Assembly (NCBI GenBank): GCA_016284295.1 | Contig: JAEEOP010000006.1 | Location: 1-64,000 of the forward strand | DNA: 64,000 nt | Direction: 5' to 3' | Source: Methanomassiliicoccaceae archaeon | GTDB lineage: Archaea > Thermoplasmatota > Thermoplasmata > Methanomassiliicoccales > Methanomethylophilaceae | Shown here: positions 18,340 to 26,783 of the stretch, piece after piece | How the letters are laid out: each line of letters begins with the position of its first letter | How positions within the stretch are numbered: the first letter of the stretch is position 1 | The notes under the pieces: generated by a model | Told to the model about the DNA's origin: nothing | The model's database searches: none | Seen by the model: only the letters and a program-made list of their open reading frames with translations | Position numbers and translations under genes: made by a program

Positions 18340-19146
18340 TCAGATCCCGATCCACTGGCTCTTGACTATCCTCTGGAGCGCGGATATGGCGGAGAACACC
18401 GAGAGGTTCGAGGTCTTCGGGTTGATCGGGGACGGCACGTTGTACGTGTGCGTGGTCATCTCGCCGAACTCTCCCTTGATCTTCAGCTCGTGGGAGTTGA
18501 TCTTGATGTTGGGGTCCGCGGCAATGGTGACCATGGTCTTGTCGAATCCGATGCCCATGATGCTGACCGTCGCGGCCACGTTGACGTTCCTGGGGAAGAG
18601 CTGCACGGCCTCCCTCGCAGGACCAGTGTACAGGATGGTCTTCTCCTTGATTGACTTGAGGTCAATGCCCTTGTCCTGGATGTACTTGACACCCTCGAAG
18701 CTGACCGGGGGCTTGGTGGTGATGAGCTCGACGCTCTCGATCTCGCCGACGGTCGATGCACGGAGCCCGTCGGTACCGCAGATGGCACCCGAGGGAATGT
18801 AGACCTTAGCCTCGCACTGCTTGGCCTTCTCGGTGATGGACTCCCTGAACTCGTCGTCCACAAGGGCGCCCACGGACATGACCATGATGTCGACTCCCCT
18901 GGCGACGACCTTGGGGATGACCTCGCGTGCCGCATCCTGTGTGGCGCATTCGATGACGAGGTCACAGTGGTAGAGTTCCTCCTCCACATCCTCGACCAGT
19001 TCTGCTTTCTTCAGACCGGCGGCGACCTGCTCGGCCCTCTCCTTATCGGAGTCGACCAGGTAGATCCTCTTGACTTCCATCATCTCATCGGCCGCCTGAG
19101 CGAGCTTGGAGCCCCTCGAACCGCAGCCTACAATCGTAATGCGCAT
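18340..19146 (-). CDS. nadX: L-aspartate dehydrogenase
   Basis: The 268-residue NAD(P)-dependent enzyme oxidises aspartate to iminoaspartate, the first step of NAD synthesis in organisms lacking NadB, or can run in the reductive direction. The N-terminal Rossmann motif is VGCGSRGSKLA. The central block YIPSGAICGTDGL and the run NVNVAATVSIMGIGFDKT are family hallmarks. Length is typical. NadA and NadC are not nearby. It lies 4 nt upstream of the M24 peptidase gene on the same strand. Confidence 0.85.
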   Translation of the reverse strand: MRITIVGCGSRGSKLAQAADEMMEVKRIYLVDSDKERAEQVAAGLKKAELVEDVEEELYHCDLVIECATQDAAREVIPKVVARGVDIMVMSVGALVDDEFRESITEKAKQCEAKVYIPSGAICGTDGLRASTVGEIESVELITTKPPVSFEGVKYIQDKGIDLKSIKEKTILYTGPAREAVQLFPRNVNVAATVSIMGIGFDKTMVTIAADPNIKINSHELKIKGEFGEMTTHTYNVPSPINPKTSNLSVFSAISALQRIVKSQWIGI

Positions 19147-19252
19147 GCGTTCGTCATGGCCCTCTGTAGATAAAATACTGGCCCTGGATCGACGGTCCGC
19201 GGACCATCACAGAATGCCTGGGATCGGAGTATGCCAGCATCCGGGAATGATC

Positions 19253-19891
19253 TTACCTCTGCCCGTCCCACTCGGCCATGAACTCGTCCAGGAAGGACTC
19301 CATGTAATCGTGCCTCTGCTGGGCCATCCTGCGGGCGGTATCGGTGTTCATCATGTCCTTCAGGAGCAGGAGCTTCTCGTAGAAGTGGTTGACAGATGTG
19401 CCCTGGTTGGCGAAGTACTCCTCTGCGGACATACCCTCCTTGGGTGCATCGTCCGGTATGTGCATGGCGCGTCCCCTGCTGCCTCCGTATGCGAAGGCCC
19501 TGGCTATCCCTATGGCGCCGATGGCGTCCATGCGGTCCGCGTCCTGGACTATCTTCCCCTCGAGCGTGTCCGGGGACACGGAATCCTTGCCCTTGAACGA
19601 TACCTGTGAGATTATCCTGCAAACGAGGTCCTGGATCCCTTCGGGGATGCCCTCGGAATCCATGAACCTCCTCGCGTTGCAAAAACCGTTGTCGCCGAAG
19701 ATCTTGCGGTCGTCGACGTCGTGAAGCAGGGCGGCCAGACGCACTATCCCCTCGTCCCCTCCCTCCTCGGAGCAGATCGTCCTAGCGAGGTCGTGGACCC
19801 TTACGGTGTGATAGATGTCGTGACCGCTGCTGTCACCCTGGAATATGTTTCTGGCGAACGACTCGGCCCTTTGGAAGAGCTGTTCGTCCAT
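19253..19891 (-). CDS. HD-superfamily phosphohydrolase
   Basis: The product is about 212 residues from the ATG at 19891 (MDEQLFQRAESFA); a longer frame would overlap the neighbouring small gene. The HD signature is complete: HDIYHTVRVHDLA, then LLHDVDDRK, and a downstream DADRMDAIGAIGIARAFAYG. This is the metal-dependent YedJ/YpgQ-type family, which hydrolyses nucleotides or other phosphate esters; the substrate is unknown. It ends in TAA, one of only three TAA ends in the window, and follows closely behind the small membrane protein gene. Confidence 0.8.
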   Translation of the reverse strand: MDEQLFQRAESFARNIFQGDSSGHDIYHTVRVHDLARTICSEEGGDEGIVRLAALLHDVDDRKIFGDNGFCNARRFMDSEGIPEGIQDLVCRIISQVSFKGKDSVSPDTLEGKIVQDADRMDAIGAIGIARAFAYGGSRGRAMHIPDDAPKEGMSAEEYFANQGTSVNHFYEKLLLLKDMMNTDTARRMAQQRHDYMESFLDEFMAEWDGQR

Positions 19892-19892
19892 C

Positions 19893-20132
19893 TCACTTTC
19901 TGGGGTGGGCCCTGAGATGGAGCGCACCGGCGGCGATGGCCGCAATGATCAGAACGATGAGACAGTCGTAAAACAGGTTGTTGTAACCCGAGCTCTGTGC
20001 AGGCGCATCCTCGATCTCATCCGAGGTCACGAGCGGAGGTTGGTCCGCATCTGCGACGTCCGCCACGGGGGCGATTGCGATGACGGCCAGTGCCAGGACG
20101 GCGATGGCCGCGATCGTTGCTTTGTTGGACAT
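19893..20132 (-). CDS. Small exported protein with two hydrophobic ends
   Basis: The 79-residue product has an N-terminal signal-like segment (IAAIAVLALAVIAIAPVADV), an acidic middle (TSDEIEDAP) and a C-terminal membrane segment (FYDCLIVLIIAAIAAGALHL) ending in the basic HLRAHPRK. This arrangement is that of a small surface-tethered protein. I recognise no family. It abuts the HD hydrolase gene (1-nt spacing) and diverges from archease. The TATA-like AGGCGGG/TATAAA region at about 20150 serves the start. Confidence 0.5.
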   Translation of the reverse strand: MSNKATIAAIAVLALAVIAIAPVADVADADQPPLVTSDEIEDAPAQSSGYNNLFYDCLIVLIIAAIAAGALHLRAHPRK

Positions 20133-20193
20133 ATTTGGAGAATCCAGACCCGCCTATAAAAACGTTTAATTGCCCGTTCCCGATGCTTCGGGC

Positions 20194-20601
20194 ATGGAGA
20201 GATACATCCTCATCGATCACACGGCGGACATGATGGTCAAGGCCTTCGGGAACACCTTGGAGGAATGCTTCGCCAACGCCGGTTATGCGCTCTTCGACCA
20301 GACCGTGGACCTCTCCGGGATCGGCACCTCGGAGGAGGCCGACATAAGGGTCACCGGCATGGACGACGAGGACAGGCTGTACTCGTTCCTGTCCGAGCTG
20401 CTGTTCATCGAGGATGCGGACAACCTCATCCTGAAGGAGTTCCAGGTGTCCTTCGACGGCGAGGATGTCGTGTGCCATGCCAGAGGGGAGACCCTCGACC
20501 GTAGCAGGCACAGGATCCGCTCCGAGGTGAAGGCGGTGACGTACCACATGATGGAGATCGACAGGGAGACCCCGTCGGTCACCGTCCTTTTCGACGTCTA
20601 A
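20194..20601 (+). CDS. Archease
   Basis: The 135-residue protein starts MERYILIDHTADMMVKAFG, the archease signature including the metal-binding Asp. Archease activates the RNA ligase RtcB and stimulates tRNA methyltransferases in archaea, so it belongs to tRNA splicing and RNA repair. The conserved C-terminal stretch EVKAVTYHMMEI is present. Start at 20194 gives the normal family N-terminus; a TTG at 20170 would add only eight residues. It ends in TAA and is followed by a formyltransferase gene after 46 nt. Confidence 0.9.
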   Translation: MERYILIDHTADMMVKAFGNTLEECFANAGYALFDQTVDLSGIGTSEEADIRVTGMDDEDRLYSFLSELLFIEDADNLILKEFQVSFDGEDVVCHARGETLDRSRHRIRSEVKAVTYHMMEIDRETPSVTVLFDV

Positions 20602-20647
20602 CGGCCCGACCAATGGCTTTTATGAGACGAGCCCGATAGGGTGGACG

Positions 20648-21469
20648 ATGCTCAGACTTGGATGGTTCTCTACCGGAAGGGGTCCCGGATCCCGCAATCT
20701 TCTGAAGGCCGTTATGGATCACAAAGAGAGCGGGGACCTCGATATCGAGATCGCCTTCGTATTCTGCAACTGGGACAACACCGAGGAGGACAATCCCAAG
20801 AGGGAGCAGAGGAAGATGTTCTTCGACATGGTCGAGGGATACGGCATACCTCTGGTCACCGCATCATGGAAGACGTTCAGGCCGGACCTGTGGGAGAAGG
20901 ACCAGGAGGCCTGGCGCAACGAGTACGGGAAACTCCTGAGAGAGCTCACCGGGAAATACGATTTCGATTTGGGCATCCTTGCGGGATACATGCTGTGGAT
21001 GGACGACGAGACATGCAGGCAGTACGACATGCTCAACCTCCATCCCGCCCTCCCGGACGGGCCCAAGGGCACATGGCAGGAGGTCATCTGGCAGCTGATC
21101 TCCGAGGATGCCGACAGGCAGGGCGCGATGATGCACATCTGCACCGAGGAATGGGACCGCGGAGCGGCCCTCACGTACTGCGGATTCCCCATCCGCGGGG
21201 AAGGGTACGACGGCCTCTGGCAGGACATGAAGGATAAACTGTCCGGGAAGAGCCTGGAGCAGATCAAGAAGGACGAAGGCGTCGATGAGCCGCTGTTCAG
21301 GAAGATAAGGGAGGACGGTGCCAAGCGCGAGCTCCCTCTGATCGTATCGACCATCCGCGCATTCGCGGAGGGCAAGGTGGAGATCCGTGACAAGAAGCTG
21401 TACTCGGAAGGGAAGAGACTGGACTCCCCCTACGACCTGTCCGAGCAGGTCGATGCCTCCCTGAGGTGA
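20648..21469 (+). CDS. Formyltransferase-family protein (PurN-like)
   Basis: The 273-residue protein has the N10-formyltetrahydrofolate-dependent transferase fold. STGRGPGSRNLLKAV near the start matches the phosphate loop of GAR transformylase. NLHPALPDGPKG (about residue 127) supplies the catalytic Asn and His, and EEWDRGAALTYC supplies the Asp. It is longer than PurN (about 200 residues), with a C-terminal extension. The product being formylated or hydrolysed is unknown; methanogens often use formate-dependent PurT instead. It lies 4 nt upstream of the EhaR-like gene, which suggests a joint task. Confidence 0.7.
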   Translation: MLRLGWFSTGRGPGSRNLLKAVMDHKESGDLDIEIAFVFCNWDNTEEDNPKREQRKMFFDMVEGYGIPLVTASWKTFRPDLWEKDQEAWRNEYGKLLRELTGKYDFDLGILAGYMLWMDDETCRQYDMLNLHPALPDGPKGTWQEVIWQLISEDADRQGAMMHICTEEWDRGAALTYCGFPIRGEGYDGLWQDMKDKLSGKSLEQIKKDEGVDEPLFRKIREDGAKRELPLIVSTIRAFAEGKVEIRDKKLYSEGKRLDSPYDLSEQVDASLR

Positions 21470-21473
21470 CACT

Positions 21474-22607
21474 ATGCCGGACGAATTCGACCCCACAGTG
21501 GAGCTTGGTCTTCCGCCGGACAGATATGTCGTATGCACATGCCACGGATTCCTCGTCAGGAACGATCTGATCAGGGACCTGTGCGGCAGGTTCATCGAGA
21601 ACGGCGAGCATTTCTACGACGTCATCGAGAGGTACGACAGGCTCACATCGTACGTTCTGAACAGGGAAGACGCCACCGCGGGCAGCTATGTCAAATGGTG
21701 CGTCCCGTTCATGAAGGCCTATGGTGCGACCGATCATCTGATCCACGAATGCTGCGAGGAGACCTTGGAAATGATGCCCAACGCGGCCAGGACCATGAAG
21801 TACATCTCCAACCTGCTGCCCACCAACATCACCACGTTCTTCTACGAGCACGGGACCATGGAGGTCCGCGACAGGCTCGGGTTCAACCTGTGCGACTATG
21901 CGGACACCAAATTGTGCCTCGACCAATCCATACTCGGACGCCAGGAGGCCCGCAAACTCAGGGAGGTCGCCGAGGAGATCTGCAGCCTGAAGGTCCCGAA
22001 GGGATTCTACCAGCTGAACGTGCCCACCGAACTTTTGGACGACGACATCAGGATCATCAAGACCATGGACTCCGTCCTCAGCGAGAGGATCTCGGACGCG
22101 GGAGCGCTCAGCCTGATGGAATCCACCGACCCCATGACATCCCACAAGAAGGCCTACCGCATGCTGGACATCAGAAGGCAAACGGCCATCGACCTGGACA
22201 TGACCATGTACATCGGCAGCTCCTCCACGGACTTCCAGCCCATGGACCTCGTGAGGGATGCCAGCGGACTGTCGATAGCCTTCAACGGGGAAGACTTCGC
22301 CGTGAGGGGATGCAACGTCGCCATCCTTTCCGAGGACACCACCACGGCATCGATATTCGCATCGATGTTCATGGACAAGGGTCCGATGGCCTGCATGGAA
22401 CTGGCGGACAAATGGAGCCGCAAGTACCTCGAGAGGATGGAGTTCCCGGACCAGAGCCTGATGGACAGATTCCTCGCAGAGCATCCCGACGACCTCCCGG
22501 ACGTCTATAAGGTGGACGACGACAACGTCGACGAGATATCGAAGAGGAGCGACAAGTTCCGCAAGAAGGTCCTCAAACGATCGCATCGCAGATACGATCG
22601 ATCATGA
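21474..22607 (+). CDS. EhaR-like HAD-fold protein with altered catalytic motifs
   Basis: The 377-residue protein resembles the methanogen HAD proteins annotated as energy-converting hydrogenase A subunit R: GFLVRNDLIRDLCGRFIENG at the start, CVPFMKAYGATDHLI, and a C-terminal MYIGSSSTDFQPM...SIAFNGEDFAV block. In those relatives the first motif reads DCEGP and the last GDSxTD. Here they read TCHGF and GSSSTD, so the nucleophilic Asp and one metal-binding Asp are gone. It is probably not a phosphatase and may be a binding or scaffold protein. No hydrogenase genes lie nearby; the upstream neighbour is the formyltransferase. Its end overlaps the convergent winged-helix gene by 6 nt. Confidence 0.6.
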   Translation: MPDEFDPTVELGLPPDRYVVCTCHGFLVRNDLIRDLCGRFIENGEHFYDVIERYDRLTSYVLNREDATAGSYVKWCVPFMKAYGATDHLIHECCEETLEMMPNAARTMKYISNLLPTNITTFFYEHGTMEVRDRLGFNLCDYADTKLCLDQSILGRQEARKLREVAEEICSLKVPKGFYQLNVPTELLDDDIRIIKTMDSVLSERISDAGALSLMESTDPMTSHKKAYRMLDIRRQTAIDLDMTMYIGSSSTDFQPMDLVRDASGLSIAFNGEDFAVRGCNVAILSEDTTTASIFASMFMDKGPMACMELADKWSRKYLERMEFPDQSLMDRFLAEHPDDLPDVYKVDDDNVDEISKRSDKFRKKVLKRSHRRYDRS

Positions 22608-22868
22608 CAGAAGGTTCTCCGCCTCAAGGATGAGCCTCACGAACTTCTCGCCCTTCTCGGTCATGTCTATGCGCATGGCCCTGGAGATCGGCACCTCCTT
22701 CTGGACGATGAGCCCCTGTTCCTCCAGCACCGCCAGCTTGTCCGGCATGCGGTCGTTGTTGGCCACCCCCTCGTAGAGTTCCATCCTGGTGCATCCGCCG
22801 CGCTCGTGCACGAAAAGCAGTATCCCGAACATGTGCTTCTTCTCGAAACCGAGGATGGGGTGAGACAT
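22602..22868 (-). CDS. Small winged-helix regulator
   Basis: The 88-residue protein is a single winged helix-turn-helix domain: RMELYEGVANNDRMPDKLAVLEEQGLI is the recognition helix and wing, as in archaeal PadR/MarR-like mini-regulators. It ends without an effector domain. It diverges from the SMR transporter pair starting at 23094, with 225 nt between them, and may control them. The mRNA end overlaps the EhaR-like gene. Confidence 0.7.
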   Translation of the reverse strand: MSHPILGFEKKHMFGILLFVHERGGCTRMELYEGVANNDRMPDKLAVLEEQGLIVQKEVPISRAMRIDMTEKGEKFVRLILEAENLLS

Positions 22869-23093
22869 GCCCCTTGAACTGTCCGGATGGTTATCATAAT
22901 TTCGTATATCTCCAGTGGAAACGGTGCTGTGAACTGTATACAGCAGGGCGTAAACGCATTATCTCGGATCACTTATCGTACAGGACAGTCCGATCCCCGC
23001 CGGGACGGACAAGGATGTTCACATGTCATCGGGAACTTTCATATCTGATACCGGACGGCCGGCAGAACGCACGATCCATGACGGGGTGATCAA

Positions 23094-23417
23094 ATGATGC
23101 CCCTCCTGTGGGTGGTGGTCGGAGGCCTGCTGGAACCCGTTTGGGTGATCGGCCTGAAGAAGTACAACAGCACCCACTCCCTACTATGGGGAGCGTTCGC
23201 GGTGTTCTTCATGATACTCAGCCCCGCGCTCCTGGCGATTGGGATGAAGGACATGGCCGTGGGCACATCGTACTCGATCTGGACAGGGATCGGGATAGTC
23301 GCCACGCTGCTGTTCGGATACATCCTCTACAAGGAGAGGCCGGGCAAGGTCCGCATCGCCCTGGCGATGGTGATACTGGTGTGCGTCGTGCTGCTCGAGC
23401 TCACACAGGGGGCTTGA
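23094..23417 (+). CDS. Small multidrug resistance (SMR) family protein, subunit 1
   Basis: The 107-residue, four-span membrane protein starts MPLLWVVVGGLLEPVWVIGL; the Glu in the first membrane helix (GGLLEPVWV) is the essential proton/substrate Glu of SMR exporters. YSIWTGIGIVATLLFGYILYKE matches helix 3-4. The second SMR gene follows 2 nt later, so this is a paired heteromeric transporter (EbrAB/YkkCD or guanidinium-type pairs). Substrates of such pairs include cationic drugs, polyamines and guanidinium. Confidence 0.85.
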   Translation: MMPLLWVVVGGLLEPVWVIGLKKYNSTHSLLWGAFAVFFMILSPALLAIGMKDMAVGTSYSIWTGIGIVATLLFGYILYKERPGKVRIALAMVILVCVVLLELTQGA

Positions 23418-23419
23418 AT

Positions 23420-23782
23420 ATGGAGAAGGCATGGATACCGGTTCTGGCCGGGGGGCTCGTCGAAACCATGTGGTCATGCACCATGAAGATGTCCAACGGT
23501 CTGACCGACATACCTTACACGATAGTGACGCTCGTTCTGCTGGTGATTAGCACTGTGCTGCTGAACCAAGGGCTCAAGGCCGGGCTGCAGATGGGCGTGT
23601 GCTATGCGGTCTGGGTCGGGATAGGTGCCGCAGGTTCGATCGTGGCAGGGATACTCGTCTTCGGGGACAGCTTCGACCTAGTCGGGGCGGTGCTGCTGAT
23701 CATACTCCTGGGAGCGATAGTGGCGATGAACGCCCTGCCTTCCGAGGAAGAAAAGAACGGCAAGGACGGGGCGACGGAGTGA
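23420..23782 (+). CDS. SMR family protein, subunit 2
   Basis: The 120-residue partner starts MEKAWIPVLAGGLVETMWSC, again with the helix-1 Glu (GGLVETMW), followed by YAVWVGIGAAGSIVAGILVF. Its C-terminus is longer and charged (EEEKNGKDGATE). It lies 2 nt behind the first SMR gene. A functional heterodimer is expected from the pairing. The ATG at 23420 is chosen because it gives the SMR N-terminus. Confidence 0.85.
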   Translation: MEKAWIPVLAGGLVETMWSCTMKMSNGLTDIPYTIVTLVLLVISTVLLNQGLKAGLQMGVCYAVWVGIGAAGSIVAGILVFGDSFDLVGAVLLIILLGAIVAMNALPSEEEKNGKDGATE

Positions 23783-23865
23783 ATCCGTCCCCATCCGTAA
23801 ACCTTTTCGATCCCTCCCGGGACCCGTCATAAATATCCCGCATACCATCCCTGAGAACGATAGGA

Positions 23866-24342
23866 ATGTTCAGAGAGATCACCAGATCGCACAAGGCCCT
23901 CCCCAGGGAGGAGTGCCTCGAAATCCTGAGGAACGAGAAGAGAGGGGTTCTGTCGCTGATCGGCGACAACGGCTACCCGTACGGGATGCCCCTCAACCAC
24001 TTCTACAACGATGAGGACGGCAGGATCTACTTCCACAGCGGGATGGAGGGCCACAAGGTGGACTCCTTCAGGAAGGACGATAAGGCATCGTTCTGCGTGT
24101 ACGACGGAGGATACCGCAACGAGGGCGACTGGGCCCTGAACATAAGGTCGGTCATAGTCTTCGGACGCATAGTCGAGATCGACGACAAGGAGGAGATCTT
24201 CAGGATCTCCAGGCTCCTCAGCCATAAGTTCACCCTGGATGACGGGTACATCGAGGACGAGATCAGGAAGCACGGCTACAGGACGCTCATGTTCGCCCTG
24301 ATCCCGGAGCACATGACTGGGAAGATCGTGAAGGAATCCTGA
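23866..24342 (+). CDS. PNPOx-fold flavin-binding protein (NimA-like)
   Basis: The 158-residue protein belongs to the pyridoxamine-5'-phosphate oxidase-like fold, in the group annotated as 5-nitroimidazole antibiotic resistance proteins. Hallmarks are RGVLSLIGDNGYPYGMPLNH, IYFHSGMEGHKVD and SVIVFGRIVEIDDKEE. These bind FMN, F420 or heme; the actual reaction is unknown. It stands alone with its own AT-rich promoter. Confidence 0.75.
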   Translation: MFREITRSHKALPREECLEILRNEKRGVLSLIGDNGYPYGMPLNHFYNDEDGRIYFHSGMEGHKVDSFRKDDKASFCVYDGGYRNEGDWALNIRSVIVFGRIVEIDDKEEIFRISRLLSHKFTLDDGYIEDEIRKHGYRTLMFALIPEHMTGKIVKES

Positions 24343-24413
24343 AGGACCGTGACCTTCTACCACTTAGGTCTTAGGTCGATAGAAAAGAAATACGAAATCG
24401 GGAATCATCGCCC

Positions 24414-25262
24414 GTGATCGACGGATTCACCATTATCGACGGCCATGCGCACACCTACATGGACGACCTCGCGGAAAGGATAATCACCTCATTCACCGCG
24501 CTCCACATGATGGAGCCTTCCCCCTCGATCGGGAAGGGCACCTACGATGACCTCGCCGGCAGCATGAGGAACAACAGTCTGGACATGACCGTCACGGCCA
24601 ACTTCGGCCCCGTGAAGGCGGTGGACAGGATCAACGCGTGGACCCTGGACGAATCGAAGAGAAGGGGATGCATCATCCCCCTGGTCTCCGTCTATCCGGG
24701 CATGTCCGCCGATGCGCTGGAGGCGCTCGTCGCCAAAGGGGCCAAGGGGATCAAGATGCACAACGGGATCCAGGAATACGACGCCTGCGATCCAGGGCTG
24801 GATGATGTCTACGAAGTGTGCTCCAGACTGAAGCTTCCGGTCACCCTGCATTGCGGGGAGGTCTCCAGGCATCATCTGAACGACCTCACGGACGAGCCCC
24901 ACATGGAGGATGCCGTGAGAACCCATCCGGACGTCAGATTCGTCATAACCCATCTGGCCGGAGGCGATCCCGATACGGTCTTCCATCTTGCTTCCAGATA
25001 CCGCAACATCATCTTCGACACATCGATAGCCTTCACCGGCGAGCACTGCATCCACCGCATCCACGATGATTTCTGGGAGGACGACTCCGATGCGGCCGAG
25101 GCGTTCAGGAAGGTCGGATGCGACAGGGTCGCCTTCGGCTCGGATTATCCTTACGGGAACCCGATCAGCGATGTGAGGCGCATACTGTCGATGGACCTCA
25201 CCGATGAGGAGAAATCGCTCATCCTGGGAAGGAACACCCTGCGCCTGTACGGCATGGATTAA
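24414..25262 (+). CDS. Amidohydrolase-family metal-dependent hydrolase
   Basis: The 282-residue TIM-barrel hydrolase of the amidohydrolase-2 type shows IIDGHAHTYMDD (the HxH metal ligands), LHCGEVSRHH, FVITHLAGGDPD and FGSDYPYGNP (catalytic Asp). All metal ligands are present. Substrate cannot be deduced; relatives are decarboxylases and lactonases. The start is a GTG at 24414. It ends in TAA and converges on the DUF4143 ATPase gene with 5 nt between. Confidence 0.8.
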   Translation: MIDGFTIIDGHAHTYMDDLAERIITSFTALHMMEPSPSIGKGTYDDLAGSMRNNSLDMTVTANFGPVKAVDRINAWTLDESKRRGCIIPLVSVYPGMSADALEALVAKGAKGIKMHNGIQEYDACDPGLDDVYEVCSRLKLPVTLHCGEVSRHHLNDLTDEPHMEDAVRTHPDVRFVITHLAGGDPDTVFHLASRYRNIIFDTSIAFTGEHCIHRIHDDFWEDDSDAAEAFRKVGCDRVAFGSDYPYGNPISDVRRILSMDLTDEEKSLILGRNTLRLYGMD

Positions 25263-25267
25263 CCGCA

Positions 25268-26641
25268 TCATAGTTCGGGACCGTCCCACTCCGGTTCGAA
25301 CTCATCGAAGAAACACGCCGCGAACAGAGGGTAGTGCTCGAATCCATCACCATCCTTGCGGATGTTGGAATTCTCGAAGATCATCGCCCTGTCGATCCTG
25401 TATATCGACCTTGCCTTGGATATGGACGGTGCCGATCTGTCCTTGCCGGATTTCACCTCGATCACGCAGATTCCGTCGCCTGTCTCGACCACAAAATCCA
25501 ATTCCATGTGCTCCTTGCCCTTTGTCACGGAGTAATAGCGAGGAACGTAGCCCGCCTTCATCAGGCCTTCAGCTACAGCATTCTCGGTTATAGCCCCCTT
25601 GTTGTAGTCCGCCCTTCCATCGTACACCGCCTTGAGGCAATTGTCTCCGAATCTGTTGATCAGCATCCCTGTGTCCGACTGATAGATCTTGAACGAGTCC
25701 CTCTTCGACCTCAGCGGCAGGGACATATCCATCACGGAATAGCAGAAGTTACCGTAACCGGCTCCTTTTATCCATAGGATATTCTCCGAATAACGGTCCG
25801 CAGCCTTCCTCGAAGCTTCTCCGCTTATGCGGGAGTACATGAACTTCTTGTTGGACTGAGCAAGCTGATCCGGTATCGACTCGTAGCATTCCGCAGTCTT
25901 CATCGCATCCAGGCGGGAGTTGTACCTGTTGATGTCCCTTAGGCAGCTCTGATTCAGTTCGGTCAGGACCCTCTTCACTCCGACGAAATTGCCCGTCTCG
26001 ATAAACGAAGACACCGAGGCTGGCATCCCACCGACCACCATATACTCCCGATACAGGGATTCCATCTTATTCAGGACCACCTCGTCCATCGTTTCGCAGT
26101 CGCGTATGCATTTGCGTACTGAACCGATCACTCCTTCGGATATTCCTCTGGCCCACAGATATTCCTCGAAATCCAGAGCGAACATCGTGACCGTCTTCTC
26201 ATAACCCATGGGAATCAGGATGTTCCTCTCATCCGGATCGTCATGGAGCCCCGGCATCCTCACGCCCGGCATCGACCCGGAGGCTATGATGTCGAAACCG
26301 CTCTCAGACAGATACTTGAGAGACGCATATGCGTCCGGGCAATCCTGTATCTCGTCCAGGAAGATCAGGGTGCTGCCGGGAACAGGATGTGCCTCCGGAT
26401 GCGTCACGGACAGACGTAGGATTATCGATTCCGGAGATAATGTACCTTTGAAGATATCGCGATCATCGGGATTCTCGGCGAAGTTGAGCTCTACGAGGTC
26501 AGCGTATTCGTTCTTCGCGAACTCGCGGATGATGAATGTCTTCCCGACCTGACGCTGACCGCTTATGACCAACGGCCTGTGGTCCCTGCCTTTCCAATCG
26601 ATCAGATACGCGTATATCTTCCGTCTCAGCATCAGTGGCAA
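25268..26641 (-). CDS. AAA ATPase with DUF4143 C-terminal nuclease-like domain
   Basis: The 457-residue protein has Walker A (SGQRQVGKTFII, about residue 28) and Walker B (LIFLDEIQDCPD, about residue 92), then the DUF4143 domain, which ends with ELDFVVETGDGICVIEVKSG, a PD-(D/E)xK-type motif. These proteins are common in anaerobes and archaea and are frequently mobile; their function is unknown. The base composition is more AT-rich than its neighbours, consistent with transfer. Three repeated boxes lie directly upstream (26661-26740) and may be its operator. Confidence 0.8.
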   Translation of the reverse strand: MPLMLRRKIYAYLIDWKGRDHRPLVISGQRQVGKTFIIREFAKNEYADLVELNFAENPDDRDIFKGTLSPESIILRLSVTHPEAHPVPGSTLIFLDEIQDCPDAYASLKYLSESGFDIIASGSMPGVRMPGLHDDPDERNILIPMGYEKTVTMFALDFEEYLWARGISEGVIGSVRKCIRDCETMDEVVLNKMESLYREYMVVGGMPASVSSFIETGNFVGVKRVLTELNQSCLRDINRYNSRLDAMKTAECYESIPDQLAQSNKKFMYSRISGEASRKAADRYSENILWIKGAGYGNFCYSVMDMSLPLRSKRDSFKIYQSDTGMLINRFGDNCLKAVYDGRADYNKGAITENAVAEGLMKAGYVPRYYSVTKGKEHMELDFVVETGDGICVIEVKSGKDRSAPSISKARSIYRIDRAMIFENSNIRKDGDGFEHYPLFAACFFDEFEPEWDGPEL

Positions 26642-26660
26642 TCATGGACTACTGATTATA

Positions 26661-26740
26661 TTACAATTTTCCCGATGGAATATTGTAATTAGTTACAATT
26701 TTCCCGATGGATTATTGCATATAATTACAATTTTCCAGAT
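26661..26740 (-). repeat. Three ~17-20-bp boxes upstream of the DUF4143 ATPase
   Basis: TTACAATTTTCC-containing boxes begin at 26661, 26693 and 26724, spaced 32 and 31 nt, i.e. three turns of the helix. The first two share 19 of 20 bases; the third diverges after TTTTCC. ATTGTAA-TTAG-TTACAAT (26684-26701) forms a perfect 7-bp inverted repeat between the first two. The regular spacing and location immediately upstream of the ATPase ATG suggest cooperative binding by a regulator. Confidence 0.6.
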
Positions 26741-26783
26741 TGTGACCTGCACCCACTCGAACGTATCGCCGGCAGAGCAGGCA

